Source: Melampsora larici-populina 98AG31
Taxonomy: Eukaryota > Basidiomycota > Pucciniomycetes > Pucciniales > Melampsoraceae
Assembly: GCF_000204055.1 (NCBI RefSeq)
Contig: NW_006768843.1
Coordinates: forward strand, 185,567 to 249,566
Direction of reading: 5' to 3'
DNA: 64,000 nucleotides
Below are positions 1 through 12,275 of this stretch, in pieces. The position numbers and the translations under genes were made by a program. The notes beneath the pieces were generated by a model, which saw only the letters and a program-made list of their open reading frames with translations, had not been told where the DNA came from and made no database searches. Position 1 is the stretch's first letter. Every line of letters starts with the position of its first letter.

Positions 1-1275
1 TGCCACTGAAAACTTTGAGGGATACAACGGTAACACACGCAATTCTTCAATTCATTCAAATCATTTGAGTCCTAGCAAAGACATTGCAAATTCATTCAAT
101 AATCACCGATTGATCAGATCAATCACAGCAGGTTGTCTGAACCGTGGAAAGAATCTGGACTGTTACGTCCGTGCTGGAAGTAAAGTCATTGAATTATTTA
201 AAACTAATACCTTGTTTCAAAAGGCGCTAGGCTATAATTCCAAGTGGAATGAACCAAAAGATTTCAAAAGTGGATGTGAGACACAGCACATTCATTTTGA
301 TTGACAGATTAACAGACATGCTGATTCCGCTCTTCATTATAGATGCTCACCCATAACAACCTTCAGATCCCGAGTCACACATCCCTAACGCGATTTTGGA
401 AGCCGATCTGTCTAAGAAATGGAACCTTTTGGCTTCACTTACGTTGAAGAATGGCCGATCTTTTGGAGGAGGTGACTTCATTTTGGTATATTCCTTCTTC
501 TGAGCCATCTCATATAAACACAACCTTCAAGGTTTTCACAATGATGTCTCTTAACCTTCCACCACACCTTTCAGGTCAAATCACAACATCTGCTCACAAG
601 ATTTACGTCAAACAAGATGATTGGCAGGGTCAACAGAATATGGATTGCTGGGGGTTCATCAGCGCACAAGTGCAAGATTGAAGTGTCAAGGTGTAAGACT
701 GGATCAGTCAGTGATCTATATGGCATGTGCGAAATTCAAGAAACGGATTCAAAGGTGTGGATAAATCCAATGGTAAGGCTCTGTGTGGATTCCTCTCAAT
801 AATAAGGACGTGGGACTGACTTTGACCGGGTTAGGACATTGAGGGTATACTCAATATACAACACCACTGCCACAAAAGTGGCTGCACTGTTAAAAAGGAC
901 AGGCCGGTGATGATTGAAAGACGAGTTTCAACACTACGGGAATTTGTTGTCGTTCACGAAGAGACAGCATTCTTTGTCCTAAACTCGGCTGCCTTTTATT
1001 CTTCAGAACTACATCGTTATTGGACAAATATCAGATTTAACGCGGTCAGTCCCTCAGAATGGAGAGACACAATATCAACTGGTGTAAACAATTGGGAAGC
1101 TTCGTTGAGGAAAAAACAAGATCAAAAGGAACTGAAGGAACAAAAACAAAAGGACCAAGAAGAAAAAAGACAAAATGTGCAGACCAGTAAGAAGAGAAAG
1201 GGAAATATCAACGCTGGGGAAGCAGAGCAACAATCTGGACCAGTGGCAGGCCCTTCAAATACAAAGCAAAAGTAA
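1..1275 (+). pseudogene. Unassigned coding remnant
   Basis: Four short open stretches in different frames (65-304, 451-681, 617-802, 907-1275) read as normal protein. The last ends in a lysine/glutamate/glutamine-rich tail (KKQDQKELKEQKQKDQEE) and a stop at 1273-1275. I see no complete gene: the pieces change frame and the first has no clear ATG, so this is either an intron-rich gene whose 5' part lies outside the window or a decayed one. I do not recognise the family. The charged tail suggests a nuclear or nucleic-acid-associated protein, but that is only an inference from composition. Confidence 0.35.
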
Positions 1276-1667
1276 CGGAGATAACAATAATGACGGTTTC
1301 AATTTTTGATGTCCTTTAATGTGCTTTTCTGTTATTCTTAATTTCTGAAACATGTTCACTTTTCTTTATTTGGTATTGATATATAATGTTTGTGGAGGAT
1401 TTATTTACATTCTTATTATGATTAAAAATGAAATGCAATCAAGGTGTTCTTGTTATCATTGTGCTATTCTGCTTGAGATATTCCGAAAGGACCTTGTCAA
1501 ATTTTCATGATGTGCTCAAAATGAACCGTGTGTCACACACGGCTGTCACAAGCAACTGAGTGACAGTTGTCTGAATCTGAAACCTTCATTGGCTTTCCTC
1601 AATCATCTTTTCTTTGTCACTTTCGTCATTGTCACACCCCAACTTCCACCCTTTCTCAGAACTTCTG
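1276..1667. other. Intergenic spacer
   Basis: AT-rich spacer between the coding remnant and the next gene. It holds the presumed 3' end of the first and promoter of the second. I see no repeat, RNA gene or strong motif. Confidence 0.5.
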
Positions 1668-3975
1668 ATGTCTCAACGCCAACAATGGTTTTTCCCCGCG
1701 CCTCCAAAGAGCCAGACGCAAAACTCCAATGCGGCTCCGCTTCTGGTTCCATCAACTTCTCAAGTTTTGAACAAGCGCCGCATCAGCGAGCGCACCAAGG
1801 CAGCAGCTGAAGTTGAAGAAACCTCTTCAAAGCACGTCAAAACCACGCCGGCGACCAAAACAAAGCAAATCACTTCTGTAAAGAAAGCGAAGCAAACCCA
1901 ACCGACCTCCGGCAAATCGAAGAGTCAAGCAAGCAAGGCAAATCAATCTACCAAAGGTAAACAACGCAAGGTTACGCCGCCTCGTACTCCGACTCCCACA
2001 CCCACTCCCTCACACAACCGTGATCGTGAAGGTTTGCGTGAGGCTACTGCACCTCGATCTGATGGGGGAAAAGAAACCCAACTCAAACTCGATCAGTTTC
2101 ATGGTCTTCTTGGACCGGAGCCTATGGGTGATATTCGTAATCAACCTTTTCCTTTCTTCTTTCTGTCGTTGAGTAACTGTTACTGATTGATTACTTCATA
2201 GGAGGCCGCCACGAGTATGGAGAAGATGATTACGTCGACAAGCACGGCAATGATCTTCACCCCATCACCGACAACTCGGGCCAACAATGTCGTATAATAC
2301 CTTGTGGCTTTGCCCCTTTGCAGGGTTCAAGACTACAGAGTTTCAACTACTACACTCAACGTGCGCACCTCGACAATCATCACTTAGCATTTGGACGGCA
2401 GTTATGCAACATAAGTCATGCTGATGCCTTGTCTTGACCCTACTGACTGAGTCTGTCTTGTCTTCTCTTCCTTTTTGTTTGTAGGCTGGAACTCCGGAGG
2501 ATTGCTTCATGGCCTCCATGGCACTAGGTCTATCAAATCGCCAACATATGACCTCCATACAGAACGAACTCACCCGCCAAATCACTGGGCTAAGGGATCT
2601 TGTTTCTAAAATGCCTGCTGGCGCGGCTAGTACTGGTACTGCAGCGGCAGCTGCACCATGGCTTTCCAAAGAAGATTCTATAGAACTCCGGGTTTGTATG
2701 ACACCATTTTTGTGTTGTGAACAGGCCTTAGCTGACTTATATCTTCACCGAAATCACTCCGCCAGATTGCGACCAAGAACATCTTGCGAGGTGACCTGCA
2801 GGCGTATACTGCAACTAAAGACAAGCTGGGAGACAAGATCACATTACCCTTGTCTCTTTATGCTACGGTCATGGTAAGCAGCCTCTATCTGAACTATATA
2901 TTCTGTACTGACTGACTCTGGGCAGTGATTAGGATTCAATCATGTCGAATCCTGACAAGTGGAAGAAACGGTTGCTGCCACCTGGGTACGGCAAGAATCC
3001 CAAAGTCACTCATGTCAAATCATACAAGACTCTTGTCAATAATGGACTGAAGGAAGTACGAAAAGAGTTTGAAGGCATTGTAAGCTTTTCATTATTTCTT
3101 TGCATATCCAATCTGACACTACTTTTGCACGTTCTCCAGCTTCTTGAGAATATCAACTTGCCAAGTCAAAATGCCAGCACGGGTGTTGGGCCTATACCCA
3201 CACTCAATGGAATTATCGCCAATGTGATTAGCCGTTGCTAGGCCCTGATCAATTAACCTCGTCAAAAGCTCACCCTCACCCCTGGCCATTGGTAGCTTCA
3301 CGACAAAGAGTTTGGTCAAATTGGTGGCCGTGTCCCTGTCCGTGACGAAGTCTTTGAACAAGTGGGCCATTTGCAAAAGGCTTGATATGCTTATCTGGTA
3401 CGCAAGATTTTTAAGGATGAATTCCTTGATAATGAAACTACTAATGGTGGTTCTTTTTCAGCGGTTGCAAGCCTGCCATTGGGGCTTTTACAAGGTTGAA
3501 TACAAGGACGGTGCAAGCCTGTGGAGCGTTGTCGACAAAAAATTGGAATATTTGCGGGATCAGTCCAGCAGGTACCGACACGCGTAAGTCTTCACTTTCC
3601 TGTGTATGACAATAAGCATATTCATTTTGTATTTGTCCCAGGTTTGCAATCCTGTGTTTGACTGAGGACAGCGAGATATTTGGCAACAAGAAGACCTTAG
3701 AAGAGACCTTAGAGTTGACCTCCTTCCCAGTGCCTGACAAAACCGCTATCCGTGACGTCATTAAACATATTGACAAAACCTGGGGCAAAACTGTACCAGA
3801 GGAAGAGGCTCTTCATCAAATAAAAAGACCTGCAGGGAAACATGATGGCAAAGAGGACGAGGACAAGCAAGAGGAAGAGGACGAGCAAGAAGAGGACGAG
3901 CAAGAGCAAGAGGAAGAGGAAGAGGAAGAGGAAGAGAATGAGGACAAGGACCAGGACCAGGACCAGGACGAGTAA
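1668..3975 (+). CDS. Hypothetical multi-exon protein, basic N terminus and acidic C terminus
   Basis: The chosen start is the ATG at 1668 (MSQRQQWFFPAPP). Exon 1 ends at 2136 and exon 2 starts at 2202, and the phase agrees across the junction (a C plus GA restores an arginine codon). Further exons lie near 2485-2692, 2796-2876, 2937-3078, 3140-3240, 3300-3400, 3461-3580 and 3643-3975, all with GT-AG style borders. The N terminus (about 150 residues) is lysine/threonine/proline-rich and disordered. The middle has a tract of the type LWSVVDKKLEYLRDQSSRY, and the C terminus is almost pure Glu/Asp/Gln after FAILCLTEDSEIFGNKKTL. This layout resembles a large lineage-specific family I associate with rust genomes; function unknown. 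The frame between about 3240 and 3310 does not splice cleanly in my reading, so the gene could be damaged there. Confidence 0.6.
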
Positions 3976-4388
3976 GACCTTTATCCTTGATTTACATCAC
4001 ATATGTATGTCAATTGTCTGCCACTTCAAGGTAAAATATTAGATTTTTAATTATTATCATCTTCTCAATGTATCATTTCATTGTTTTATCTATTTTATTG
4101 TTAACTTTGTATTCATAATGTACATGCAAATAAAATGCCGTGTTCGTTTTACAACTTCATTACCGTAGATTTGAGAGCCAGAGCACGACTAGACCCAGTA
4201 AAGCAGAAAAATGTGGGCTGCGTGCAAGCCCAGCAAAAAACCCTCTAAACCGCTTATAAACTTGCCTGACACAGGTTGTGACCCTGCAAAAGTACAGGTG
4301 CTAAACTGGTGTTGGAAACACGGTTTGTAAGCGGATAGGTGGAGCATGGTTGGAAAGCGGTTTTTGGCCACCATGCCATTTTGGTTGA
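3976..4388. other. Intergenic spacer between convergent genes
   Basis: 3' flanks of the plus-strand gene above and the minus-strand gag-like pseudogene below. A small minus ORF at 4189-4392 looks like chance. I see no structured feature. Confidence 0.5.
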
Positions 4389-5621
4389 TCAACCAAAAAG
4401 AAAAACCCGCTGATCAACCGGTTTGGAGGGGTCGTGGTGTAGAGGGATGAAGGACTTCAGACCTTTCAATTTCACGGTTAAGTGAGGGGAGAGCGGAGTG
4501 ATGGCGTCTCCCATTTTAGCAGGACCTGATTGTAGGACTCGACCATTATGGATCATATCGCCGTTCAATAAGGTGAGGGAACCTTTATTGGATGCCAACA
4601 GGGACCTTCCTTTTTCTGACTCTTCTTGACTTTTACAGCCATGGAACCATTCGTCGGTCTGGTCTGGAGTTGGGTTGGACTTGGCAGGGGCCAACATGTG
4701 CACGTCTAACGGAGGTTGGCGTTGAGTCTCCATAACAAATGTTACACTTGGCGCTTTTGGATGTGGCTCTGCCACTAGGATTGACCTGACGTTGGCTTCA
4801 TCCTCTGAAGACTTGGACAACTCCTTGTCCATTACGTAAGGATTTTCAGGATCTCTTTCGCCGTCTTCCCGATTTAACCTCTGAGTTAGAAGTCTTGCTC
4901 CGGCTTCATCGTTTTGGTCATAAGCGTCTTGAATCAGCTCCACTAAGGCTTCTCGTCTAGCCTCTGAAAACGACGATCAAGAGAACCCTTTTGACCATCA
5001 GCGCTCGATTACTCTTTACGATCTTTGGAGTCTTAAGAGGGGGGATTTTTGTAACGGAGTTCTGCGTATTGTAAGCCCAAGTTGGCTGGGTCTTATCATG
5101 AGCCAGACCAGGCATGGTGCCTACTGTAAGCGGACCCAGGCTGGGCGCCTATTAGCAGCTGGGCCAGGCTTTAACGTCCATATTGATTTGTCAATTTCCA
5201 CGTGGCTCCAGGTGAAACAAACTTATCGAACAAGAGATTTGATAGGAGTAGAAGTGGAGAAGGAGAAGTAGAAGGTACAACGATTAATCAGTGAGTGTGT
5301 TCTTACCCTTTCTGATCCGGTTATTTATTTCATCGATATCTCTCTGATCATAGCTTTGATCTTGCTCTTCTTCCACTTCCTCTCTTATTCCTCCCCATTC
5401 TTGGTCTTCTTCTCTTATCTCTTGGTTTCTTCATGGTACATGCGACCAATTTTCTTTACTGTCTTGATTTTCCAATCTGTTTTCGTTTTGCCTGTCCTGA
5501 CGATTCCTTCTTGGTGTCACTAGTCTTTCTTCCAACTGAGCTCCTGTTGCTGCTGCTTCCACCCTAGTCAATCTATGTTGTCAATTATTTGCAGCCCTGT
5601 TTATTTGATTCCTAAATGCCA
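4389..5621 (-). pseudogene. Gag-like protein of a tyrosine-recombinase element, N-terminal half
   Basis: Exon 1 reads from an ATG at about 5621 (MAFRNQINRAANN) to a GTAAG donor near 5305. It is rich in Q, E, R and N and contains in-frame TGA codons (one in AAT TGA CAA, one in CCA TGA AGA). Exon 2 starts after a TTTTCAG acceptor at about 4963 (SEARREALVELIQDAYDQND) and runs to 4389. It includes a segment LTVKLKGLKSFIPL that I associate with a recurring gag-like family of rust elements. The 340-bp interval between the exons is long for an intron here and may hold an insertion. It is the same kind of gene as 13083-15050. The C-terminal half is missing, so the gene is dead. Confidence 0.5.
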
Positions 5622-6927
5622 TTTTGTTTATAGTTGAATTGTGTTGAATTGTTCAAGTTATAATCTGAACTGCTTTGAATGAGATTTGTAAAAGATTAAA
5701 AGACGAGTTCTAGAGCAGAAGCAAATGAGCACAGCGGAAATAGTTGCTGTGAAAAGGACTAATAAGGAATAGTGTGAAAATGAGGAAGGTTAGAGTTTGA
5801 AATCTTCAGATCTCAGATTTCAAATTCTAACTTTGGGAATCTGAATGGTTTGTCCTTTCACACACTTGCCCTCAGCCTTTCACACGAATGGACTATGTCA
5901 CCACTTTGTGCCTTGTGGTGTCTTCAATCAATCAATCAACCCAAAAAAAACAGAAACTAAAGAACCAAACTCACATTTCAATAAACCCACTAGTATCAAT
6001 CGGTTCAAATCAACCTCTCTCATCCATACTACTGTCTCTAGCATCATAAAGTCCTTTATCCAATACTCTACCATCAGTAATCACATTCCCTTTATAAAGT
6101 GACAATTTGACTTTGCCATTCACGATCTTCTTACTTGCATGGAAACAAGACTGAATGAATTCACGTTGTAGAACTCCTATGCAGTGTAGCGTAGGCTGAG
6201 CCAGATAGGGGGAGAATCACCACTTGTGAGAGCGGATGAAACTACAGGCGCTGTGAAGCTGCTCTCTAGTAGAGAGCCCTTCAAAACCAATTTTGAGTTT
6301 TAAGATGAATGTGACATCTCAATTTCACTTCTTTGTCTTTTTAAGGTTTTCCAAAACCTAGTTTGCACCACGCAGTTTGATGCACAGCATTTGGGAGGAG
6401 TCTAACAATACTACACACAACCTTACACAAAGTTGCTGTTAGATCATATGTAAACTTCAATTTGAATAGTTGAGTGTTACACTTGTGTAACACAGTTGTA
6501 CAGGACTGGAATAAATTCCAGAGCCTGACTCGACCTGGCCTTGACTTGGATCAAGAGGCAGGTTTGGCAAAAATTGATCTTGACTTCACAACATGTAAAT
6601 TTTAGGCAGTAAAGAGGGGGCCAATGGTTTTGTCGGCGGTGGAGTTTTATCCGGAAGGGAAAGTACTCAGACTCAGGGCCAAATTGTGATTTGGAATTGG
6701 TTTATGAGCTGCATGTGAAGGATTGATTGATCAAATTTTGATTAGTTTTCCACATCCTTTAGTTGTTCCTGTTGATAAGGATGATGAACTTGATGATGTT
6801 GGATTAGCAAATCGAAAGCCTTTTGGTAAAGTTTGAGGATGTGAAAAGATTGAACAATCAGCTTGGGGTGCACCACAATAAACTAAATAAACATGAATTG
6901 AAGATCTAGAGATCAGATCTGATAAAT
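5622..6927. other. AT-rich spacer with a near-perfect palindrome
   Basis: No credible gene; ORFs here are short and low in complexity. At 6474-6493 the sequence GTGTTACACTTGTGTAACAC is a palindrome with 9 of 10 pairs, which could be a small hairpin or a binding site. The interval 5660-6110 is simple A/T-rich sequence with CAATCAATCAAC runs. Confidence 0.4.
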
Positions 6928-7148
6928 AGGGTGTACCGATATGACTTCTGTCAAATTTCAGAGAGTTTGATAGAAGGTTTCACAGAATGACAGATACCAA
7001 AATTTGGCGGGATCTGTTGTTTGTTACAAATATCAAGACAGACAGAGCAACAGAACAACAGATCACACCAAAATTTTGGTTTCTGTTGTTCTGCAAAGCC
7101 TTCTGTCAAATTCTCCAAAATTTGACAGAAGCCATATTTGTACACCCT
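6928..7148. mobile_element. MITE of about 220 bp with ~65-bp inverted ends
   Basis: The left end reads AGGGTGTACCGATATGACTT and the right end, reverse complemented, reads AGGGTGTACAAATATGGCTT. Similarity continues for about 65 bp (CTTCTGTCAAATTT and GACAGAAGG blocks on both sides). There is no coding sequence inside. I could not find a convincing target duplication (left flank AAAT, right flank GAAA), so the superfamily is unassigned. Confidence 0.65.
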
Positions 7149-7149
7149 G

Positions 7150-8633
7150 AAAGAAGTTGAATTAGATCCTTGATTGATCCCACCATTCAAATTATTATTA
7201 GCTTGACGTTGTGATCGAATGTTACGTAAAGTGCTCACTAAGTTATGTCATACAGGTTCAGCTGAAAGTGATGGTTGAGGGTTTGGATTGTTGTTGTTGT
7301 TATCAGAAGGACAATGATTGGTGGTAAGTTGACGTAATCAATTCATTGCCATTGTTCTATCTAGACCAGCATCAAAATCATTATGCATTTGTTCCACTAA
7401 GGCATGTCTCCAATGTGTTGCTTCAGTATTACTCATCAATCTTCTTCTTCTGTTATTAGATAATTGGGTGATTTGATTAGGTCATTCATTTGAGTTTCCT
7501 GTTGATCTTGATTGAGGATTTGAATTAAGATCAGTCGTTTGAGGAATAGATGATCTTGGTATCACGTCTTGATTTTCAGTTGATGGATTAGGTTCAGGTA
7601 TCTCAAAACATTGGAATAAGCCAACATGTTCAATCCTATTATCAAGTCTATCTGTTCTAATTGGAGGATTTGAATCGATAATAAATCATGATGATTGATC
7701 ATTAGCTTGACGTTCAGGAAGATTATCATAAGGATTTGGTAATCCTAAAGCTTCAGCTATAGTCATAGTATTATGATGAGCAGCTGCTTCTAACAATAAT
7801 GGATGCGGATCTGATCCTAAATCAATATTATCAATAAAATTAGAATCTCTACCTCTTCTCACTCTAGATTGTTGACCGTTTAGTAATGAAGTGATAAACA
7901 ATGCAGTGTTTTGATCTGAATCAGAATTGTTTAATAAATCAGATGGTTCTGTAGTTTGTTGATGAATCTGAAATTGATGAAGGTCTACTTGGTTCATTAA
8001 GATTAACTGACATCAGATTGTTTTGTGGATCTTGAAAATGAGTATTGAAAGGATCAAGTCCTTGTGAATTTGATGATGGTCTTTGATTGATATCCACTCA
8101 ATTGGTAGGTGGTGTAGGTGGTAAATGAATAGGAGGTGAAATTGGTTGATTGTTTGTTACTTGACTTCCTTCTTCGGATTGACTTTGAGAAGTTGTAGGT
8201 TGAAGGAATTGTAAAAATTGAGTGGGAATTGGTGTTTGAGATTGACAATGTTGTCTAGCTTCTTGTGAGGATTGATTGTATTCTTCTCTTAATCTTGCAT
8301 TTCTCTCATATATTGAGATTGACCGTTCAGGTTGATTTGTTTGTGATCCAGGTTCAGGAGAAAGTCAATCTTGTGATCTTAATTCAGATGGAGGTCTAAC
8401 TTCTCTTCTTCTTCTATTGAAATCTTTGATTTCTCTAGCATGAGGTCCAAACATCAAGACTGAGTTTCTGATAGATTGAATTGGATTGGGAGGTGAAGGT
8501 ATTTGGTTATTTGGAGTCTGTTGTTCTTGTTGTTGTCTTGATCGATCTCTCTGTCTGTTGAGTTGTTGAGTTAGTTCTGGTTGTCTTTGTATCAGATTCT
8601 CAATAAATAGTATTTGACTACTTCACTCCATGA
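7150..8633 (-). pseudogene. Q/N/S/P-rich protein pseudogene
   Basis: Reading the minus strand from 8633, a coding tract begins ME-stop-SSQILFIENLIQRQPEL and continues through a low-complexity segment with RRRREVRPPSELRSQD. It passes to another frame at about 8000 (ORF 7686-7997, MNQVDLHQFQIHQQTTEPSD) and on towards SNTEATHWRHALVEQM near 7430. At least five in-frame stops are TGA, three in the context TTGA, where changing T to C gives an arginine codon. The AT-rich codon use resembles the MULE transposase, so it may be a transposon accessory gene. I do not recognise the family. Confidence 0.4.
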
Positions 8634-8639
8634 CTGTTG

Positions 8640-10622
8640 ACTTTGACAAAGACGGTAAAGTGAAATATTTTAAACACCCTTTTAGCTCAACTTGGCTCAC
8701 CCCAATTGAACCAGACAGAACACTTAAACTAAACTACTTAAGTCTACAAAACTACGTAAATCTAACCCGAATCAAATAATCATCTTCATCCAACACTTCC
8801 TTTCACTTATTCCTCCAAACAACATATCCATACCTGAGTTCATGATTCTGGGTCTAAGCAAACAAAAGCAAGTATCCTCAAAATGGTGTGGTTTGAACAC
8901 TCAGTCAGTACATAAAAGACTCAGTACACTTACAGGTATGTAGCTGGTTTGAATCATTGCCTCCCATAAAATCTCAAATATCATCTGATCAAGCTCTTGA
9001 GGATCAGTTGAAAAAACGCAAAACAATTGATATCAAGTCAAGATATGTAGTTCTTTATGAATCCAACTTGAAAAATTCTAGCCAATTTCTGTAATACAAA
9101 ATCATTCAAGTTGCAATGGAATTACAAATAGCAGAAAACATAAAAGATAGTTGAATTTATGATGATCAAATGATATGATTTGGACTCCAAAAGTTATTGT
9201 CTTCAACACTTTTTTCTGTATATCTTATCTCCTTATTAGACAAGTATGCTTTACACTTATTGTTTTGACTTTCACTATTTGAATCAAGGTAAGATATGGC
9301 TGTGTTTGACTCACCAACCGGTAGTAATCATTTGGCTGTGCACTTGAATCCCACAATCTTTTTCTTCTTTTTAACCATCCAGAACAACTTGAAATATTCA
9401 GGTTTTGTATATATGAGAATTCCATGGATAAACTATCATCATTTCTTTTTTCTTTCTTTCTCTGTACTAAGAAAATAGTTCACTTCAACTAAGAGAATAG
9501 TTCACTTTGAATTTTCAAATTAAATCTTTGGTTTGTCTTTTGACATTGAACATTTATCATTTCTTGCTTCATAAATAAGAGTGAATTGATTTTCCTTTAA
9601 TTTTATACTGTTTTCTCGGGATTTATCTTACTTGTCATGAAGAGGGGTTTTTCTCCAAGACTGGTTTTGAAGATTTTTGGAATTGATCTTTATGTAAATT
9701 AAGTTTATTTTAAATAAACCATCTTATAATTCTTTGGACTAATAAACTTGTAAGCTGTAAATCAATCAATTCTGGTTGTTTTGATTTCCTTTTCTTCCAG
9801 AAAACAAAAGAGCTGATTTTGACTTTTTTTGATGGTGACCAATGGGTTTCTGGTGAGTATTTGTTTTAGAATCTTCAAAGAAAAATAGTTTATCATTATC
9901 ATGATCTCATTTATCAGACCTTCTTTATATTTTTCTTTACAATGTTTTTATCTTTATTGCTTCTTTATTTTTTCTCACGAAAATTGTAAAGGTTTCATTG
10001 TTAATCAAAAATTCAACAGGTTATTTCTTCAATTTCTTTGTAAATATCTTCTTATCAAGCTTGTATTTTCTCTTTCAAAACATCAGTTTCCTCAGGAGTG
10101 TCTATAAATACCATGTGTCTATCTTTTTGATTCTTCATTGTTGTTTTTTGTCAAATGTCTATTTCATGCAATTTGTTATGTGCAATGCTAGATGAATAAT
10201 ATGTTTTGGTTGAGGTAACCTTAAGCCGCCCTTTTAAACAGAAAGAACACCTCAACACTCAGATGCTCTAAGAATGCAAGGACCCAGCATTTTGTAAACA
10301 TTGGGATAATCTATTGCATAAATATTGGGCAACTCCAATGATGAAACTACATATTGGGGTCCTATGTGATTTGTATAATATATTTGATTGATGCAAACAA
10401 ATACCCACACTAATGTGAGAGGCTCTCATGAATCTATAGCTGTGGGAGAGGATGCAAAGAATTTATATTTCATTAAAAAAATTACATTTCACTTGAGCAT
10501 CCGATTCCTTCCTTGTGTGAAAACTTCAAATTCATAAAAGCATTCAATTGCAATATAATAATAAATTTGATTTTTATACATACATATAATCAATTCATGT
10601 CTCTATAAGGGGTCTGACTCTG
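8640..10622. other. AT-rich gene-free interval
   Basis: About 2 kb of A/T-rich sequence with only chance ORFs rich in F, L and S. I see no terminal repeats, tandem array or RNA gene. It may be deeply decayed transposon sequence. Confidence 0.5.
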
Positions 10623-11179
10623 TTGATCCAATCTCACGGAAAGTCAGAAATACAAAACCTGGTAGCCGACATTAGTTTGATTGCCTTTTGGGGTATGATG
10701 CGATTGGGGGAAGTTTTCAGGGAGAAGAAGTCCGATGGGGTATTACTGAGACACCATGTCGAATTTGGAGAATCAAAGAAAGGCCGATGGGCAAAGTTGA
10801 GACTGAGGAAGGGGAAAACCGCAGCCCCGAACGAGATACAAGTCATCCACCTACAGTCACAACCATCAGTATTAGACCCTGTAAAAGCTCTAGAAAGAAT
10901 CTTACGTGCAAATCCAGCGAAAGAACAAGACACACCTATCTTCCAAACTTTGAGCGGGATGCTGACAAAGAAGGTCTTCATCAATAACGTAGAGAAGGTT
11001 TGGGGAAAGTCCTCATTGGACAAGTGGTCAGGCCTCTCTAAGATCAAACCTGGGAACTTCGGAAGAAACAATTAAAAAAGTTGGGAGGTGGAAGTCCTGT
11101 TCTTTCCAGAGATACACCAAGGAGTTCTCGGAAAAAGAGATACGAGAAACAAAGGTCTTCTTAGATGCAATAAGATTAT
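10623..11179 (+). pseudogene. Tyrosine recombinase (DIRS/Crypton type), catalytic domain with internal deletion
   Basis: The open frame 10623-11075 contains FWGMMRLGE, matching the box that carries the first catalytic arginine of tyrosine recombinases. After a frame change at about 11055 the sequence continues GTSEETIKKVGRWKS and then CSFQRYTKEFSEKEIRE to a stop at 11177-11179. GRW is the typical third box, and the tyrosine of RYTKEF is the candidate nucleophile. The H-x-x-R box expected between SGLSKI and GTSEE is absent: the sequence jumps over about 20-30 residues and the frame shifts at that point. The protein would cut and rejoin DNA of the element; here it is dead. Upstream coding sequence is also missing. 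Confidence 0.7.
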
Positions 11180-11484
11180 GAGTGGGGGAACGTGGTTGTA
11201 CGTAACTTGCTGGTGGAAAGGATACAGTAATTGGAGACACCGGCTCTTTAAGCAGAGATAAAACAAGGTTTGGGCTCGACCGAAGAGCCCAGAAGAACAA
11301 TGTACGTAGAATTTGTGAGAAACCAAGTCTCCAAAAGATTGACGTGAGCCACAGGTTGAACAGCCCTGCAGTAGGAGGGGTTGACCACCAGGCCAAGAAC
11401 GGCATGGCTGGCCATACCTTCCTCAGAAGTAGGGACAGTGACCAACCACTCCCACGGGAAGACTTAACGAAAGCCAAAGAAACG
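11180..11484. other. Non-coding stretch between recombinase and direct repeat
   Basis: About 300 bp following the recombinase stop. Minus-strand ORFs here overlap each other and have no recognisable domain. Probably 3' non-coding sequence of the recombinase element. Confidence 0.4.
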
Positions 11485-11731
11485 GAGGCCGTCTCAACAA
11501 ACCTTGGTCAGGCAAACCACGGTGTTGGTTCTGGTAAGCCAAAGATTTGGTTCGCGTAAACCAAATCGGAGGCACGCTCTGCGCGCTTTCCCAAAACAGC
11601 TCCTGCCTCACCTCGTGGCAAGGTAGGAGCAAGGATGGTGAGATATTACTCACACATCACCAACCTATGTGATGATAATCACTCTCCATGTAATATATAC
11701 ATAGAATCTATCAGTGAGCTGAGAGTGGATG
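11485..11731 (+). repeat. 247-bp direct repeat, copy 1
   Basis: This block is repeated at 12029-12275 with a constant offset of 544 bp, no indel, and only a few substitutions (for example ACCACGG versus ACCAAGG, and GGTTCGCG versus GGTTTGCG). Starts at GAGGCCGTCTC and ends at GAGAGTGGATG. Lying just after a tyrosine recombinase, the pair is a candidate for the split direct repeats of Ngaro/PAT-type retroelements. Confidence 0.9.
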
Positions 11732-12028
11732 TACTACACCAAATAAGGCACGTTTTGGTGGATGTGTCCACGGGTTGTGAACAGAAGGATGACATGTCAC
11801 AGACAAGCATGTCACGGTACCAGAGGAAGCAGAGATGCAAGATACAGGAAGTTTTTCCTCCCCTGTAGAAAACTTCTCCTAGTCTCCCCTTCTCCTTCTG
11901 GTATTAACAACCCTCTTATCTCTCACAGCTCTCACCTTTTTTGCCTAGTTTTAAAATCAGTTAATTTTAAAACACCATCCCACCCACCCGGCGAAATAAG
12001 GCTACCATCCTTTTGATCAGAACACGGA
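11732..12028. other. Spacer between the 247-bp direct repeats
   Basis: A 297-bp interval with no coding potential. It includes a pyrimidine-rich stretch and the inverted motif GTTTTAAAATCAGTTAATTTTAAAAC near 11950-11972. It could be the internal part of a terminal repeat structure. Confidence 0.5.
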
Positions 12029-12275
12029 GAGGCCGTCTCAACAAACCTTGGTCAGGCAAACCAAGGTGTTGGTTCTGGTAAGCCAAAGATTTGGTTTGCG
12101 TAAACCAAATAGGAGGCACGCTCTGCGCGCTTTCCCAAAACAGCTCCTGCCTCACCTCGTGGCAAGGTAGGAGCAAGGATGGTGAGATATTACTCACACA
12201 TCACCAACCTATGTGATGATAATCACTCTCCATGTAATATATACATAGAATCTATCAGTGAGCTGAGAGTGGATG
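12029..12275 (+). repeat. 247-bp direct repeat, copy 2
   Basis: Second copy of the repeat at 11485-11731. Its right border at 12275 coincides exactly with the point where recognisable reverse-transcriptase-side coding sequence on the minus strand stops, which marks it as an element boundary or recombination joint. Confidence 0.9.

Noticed and set aside
5030..5300. Purine tract AAGAGGGGGGA followed by TGTAACGG as a solo 3' LTR
   Set aside because: No matching second copy, no CA end with target duplication found, and the stretch is equally explained as the intron of the minus-strand gag-like gene.
9225..10195. Small ORFs at 9225-9478 and 9901-10195
   Set aside because: Phe/Leu/Ser-rich translation of A/T-rich DNA with no motif; treated as chance.
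11028..11477. 149-aa minus-strand ORF opposite the recombinase tail
   Set aside because: Overlaps the recognisable recombinase C terminus on the other strand and has no known domain; a shadow frame.
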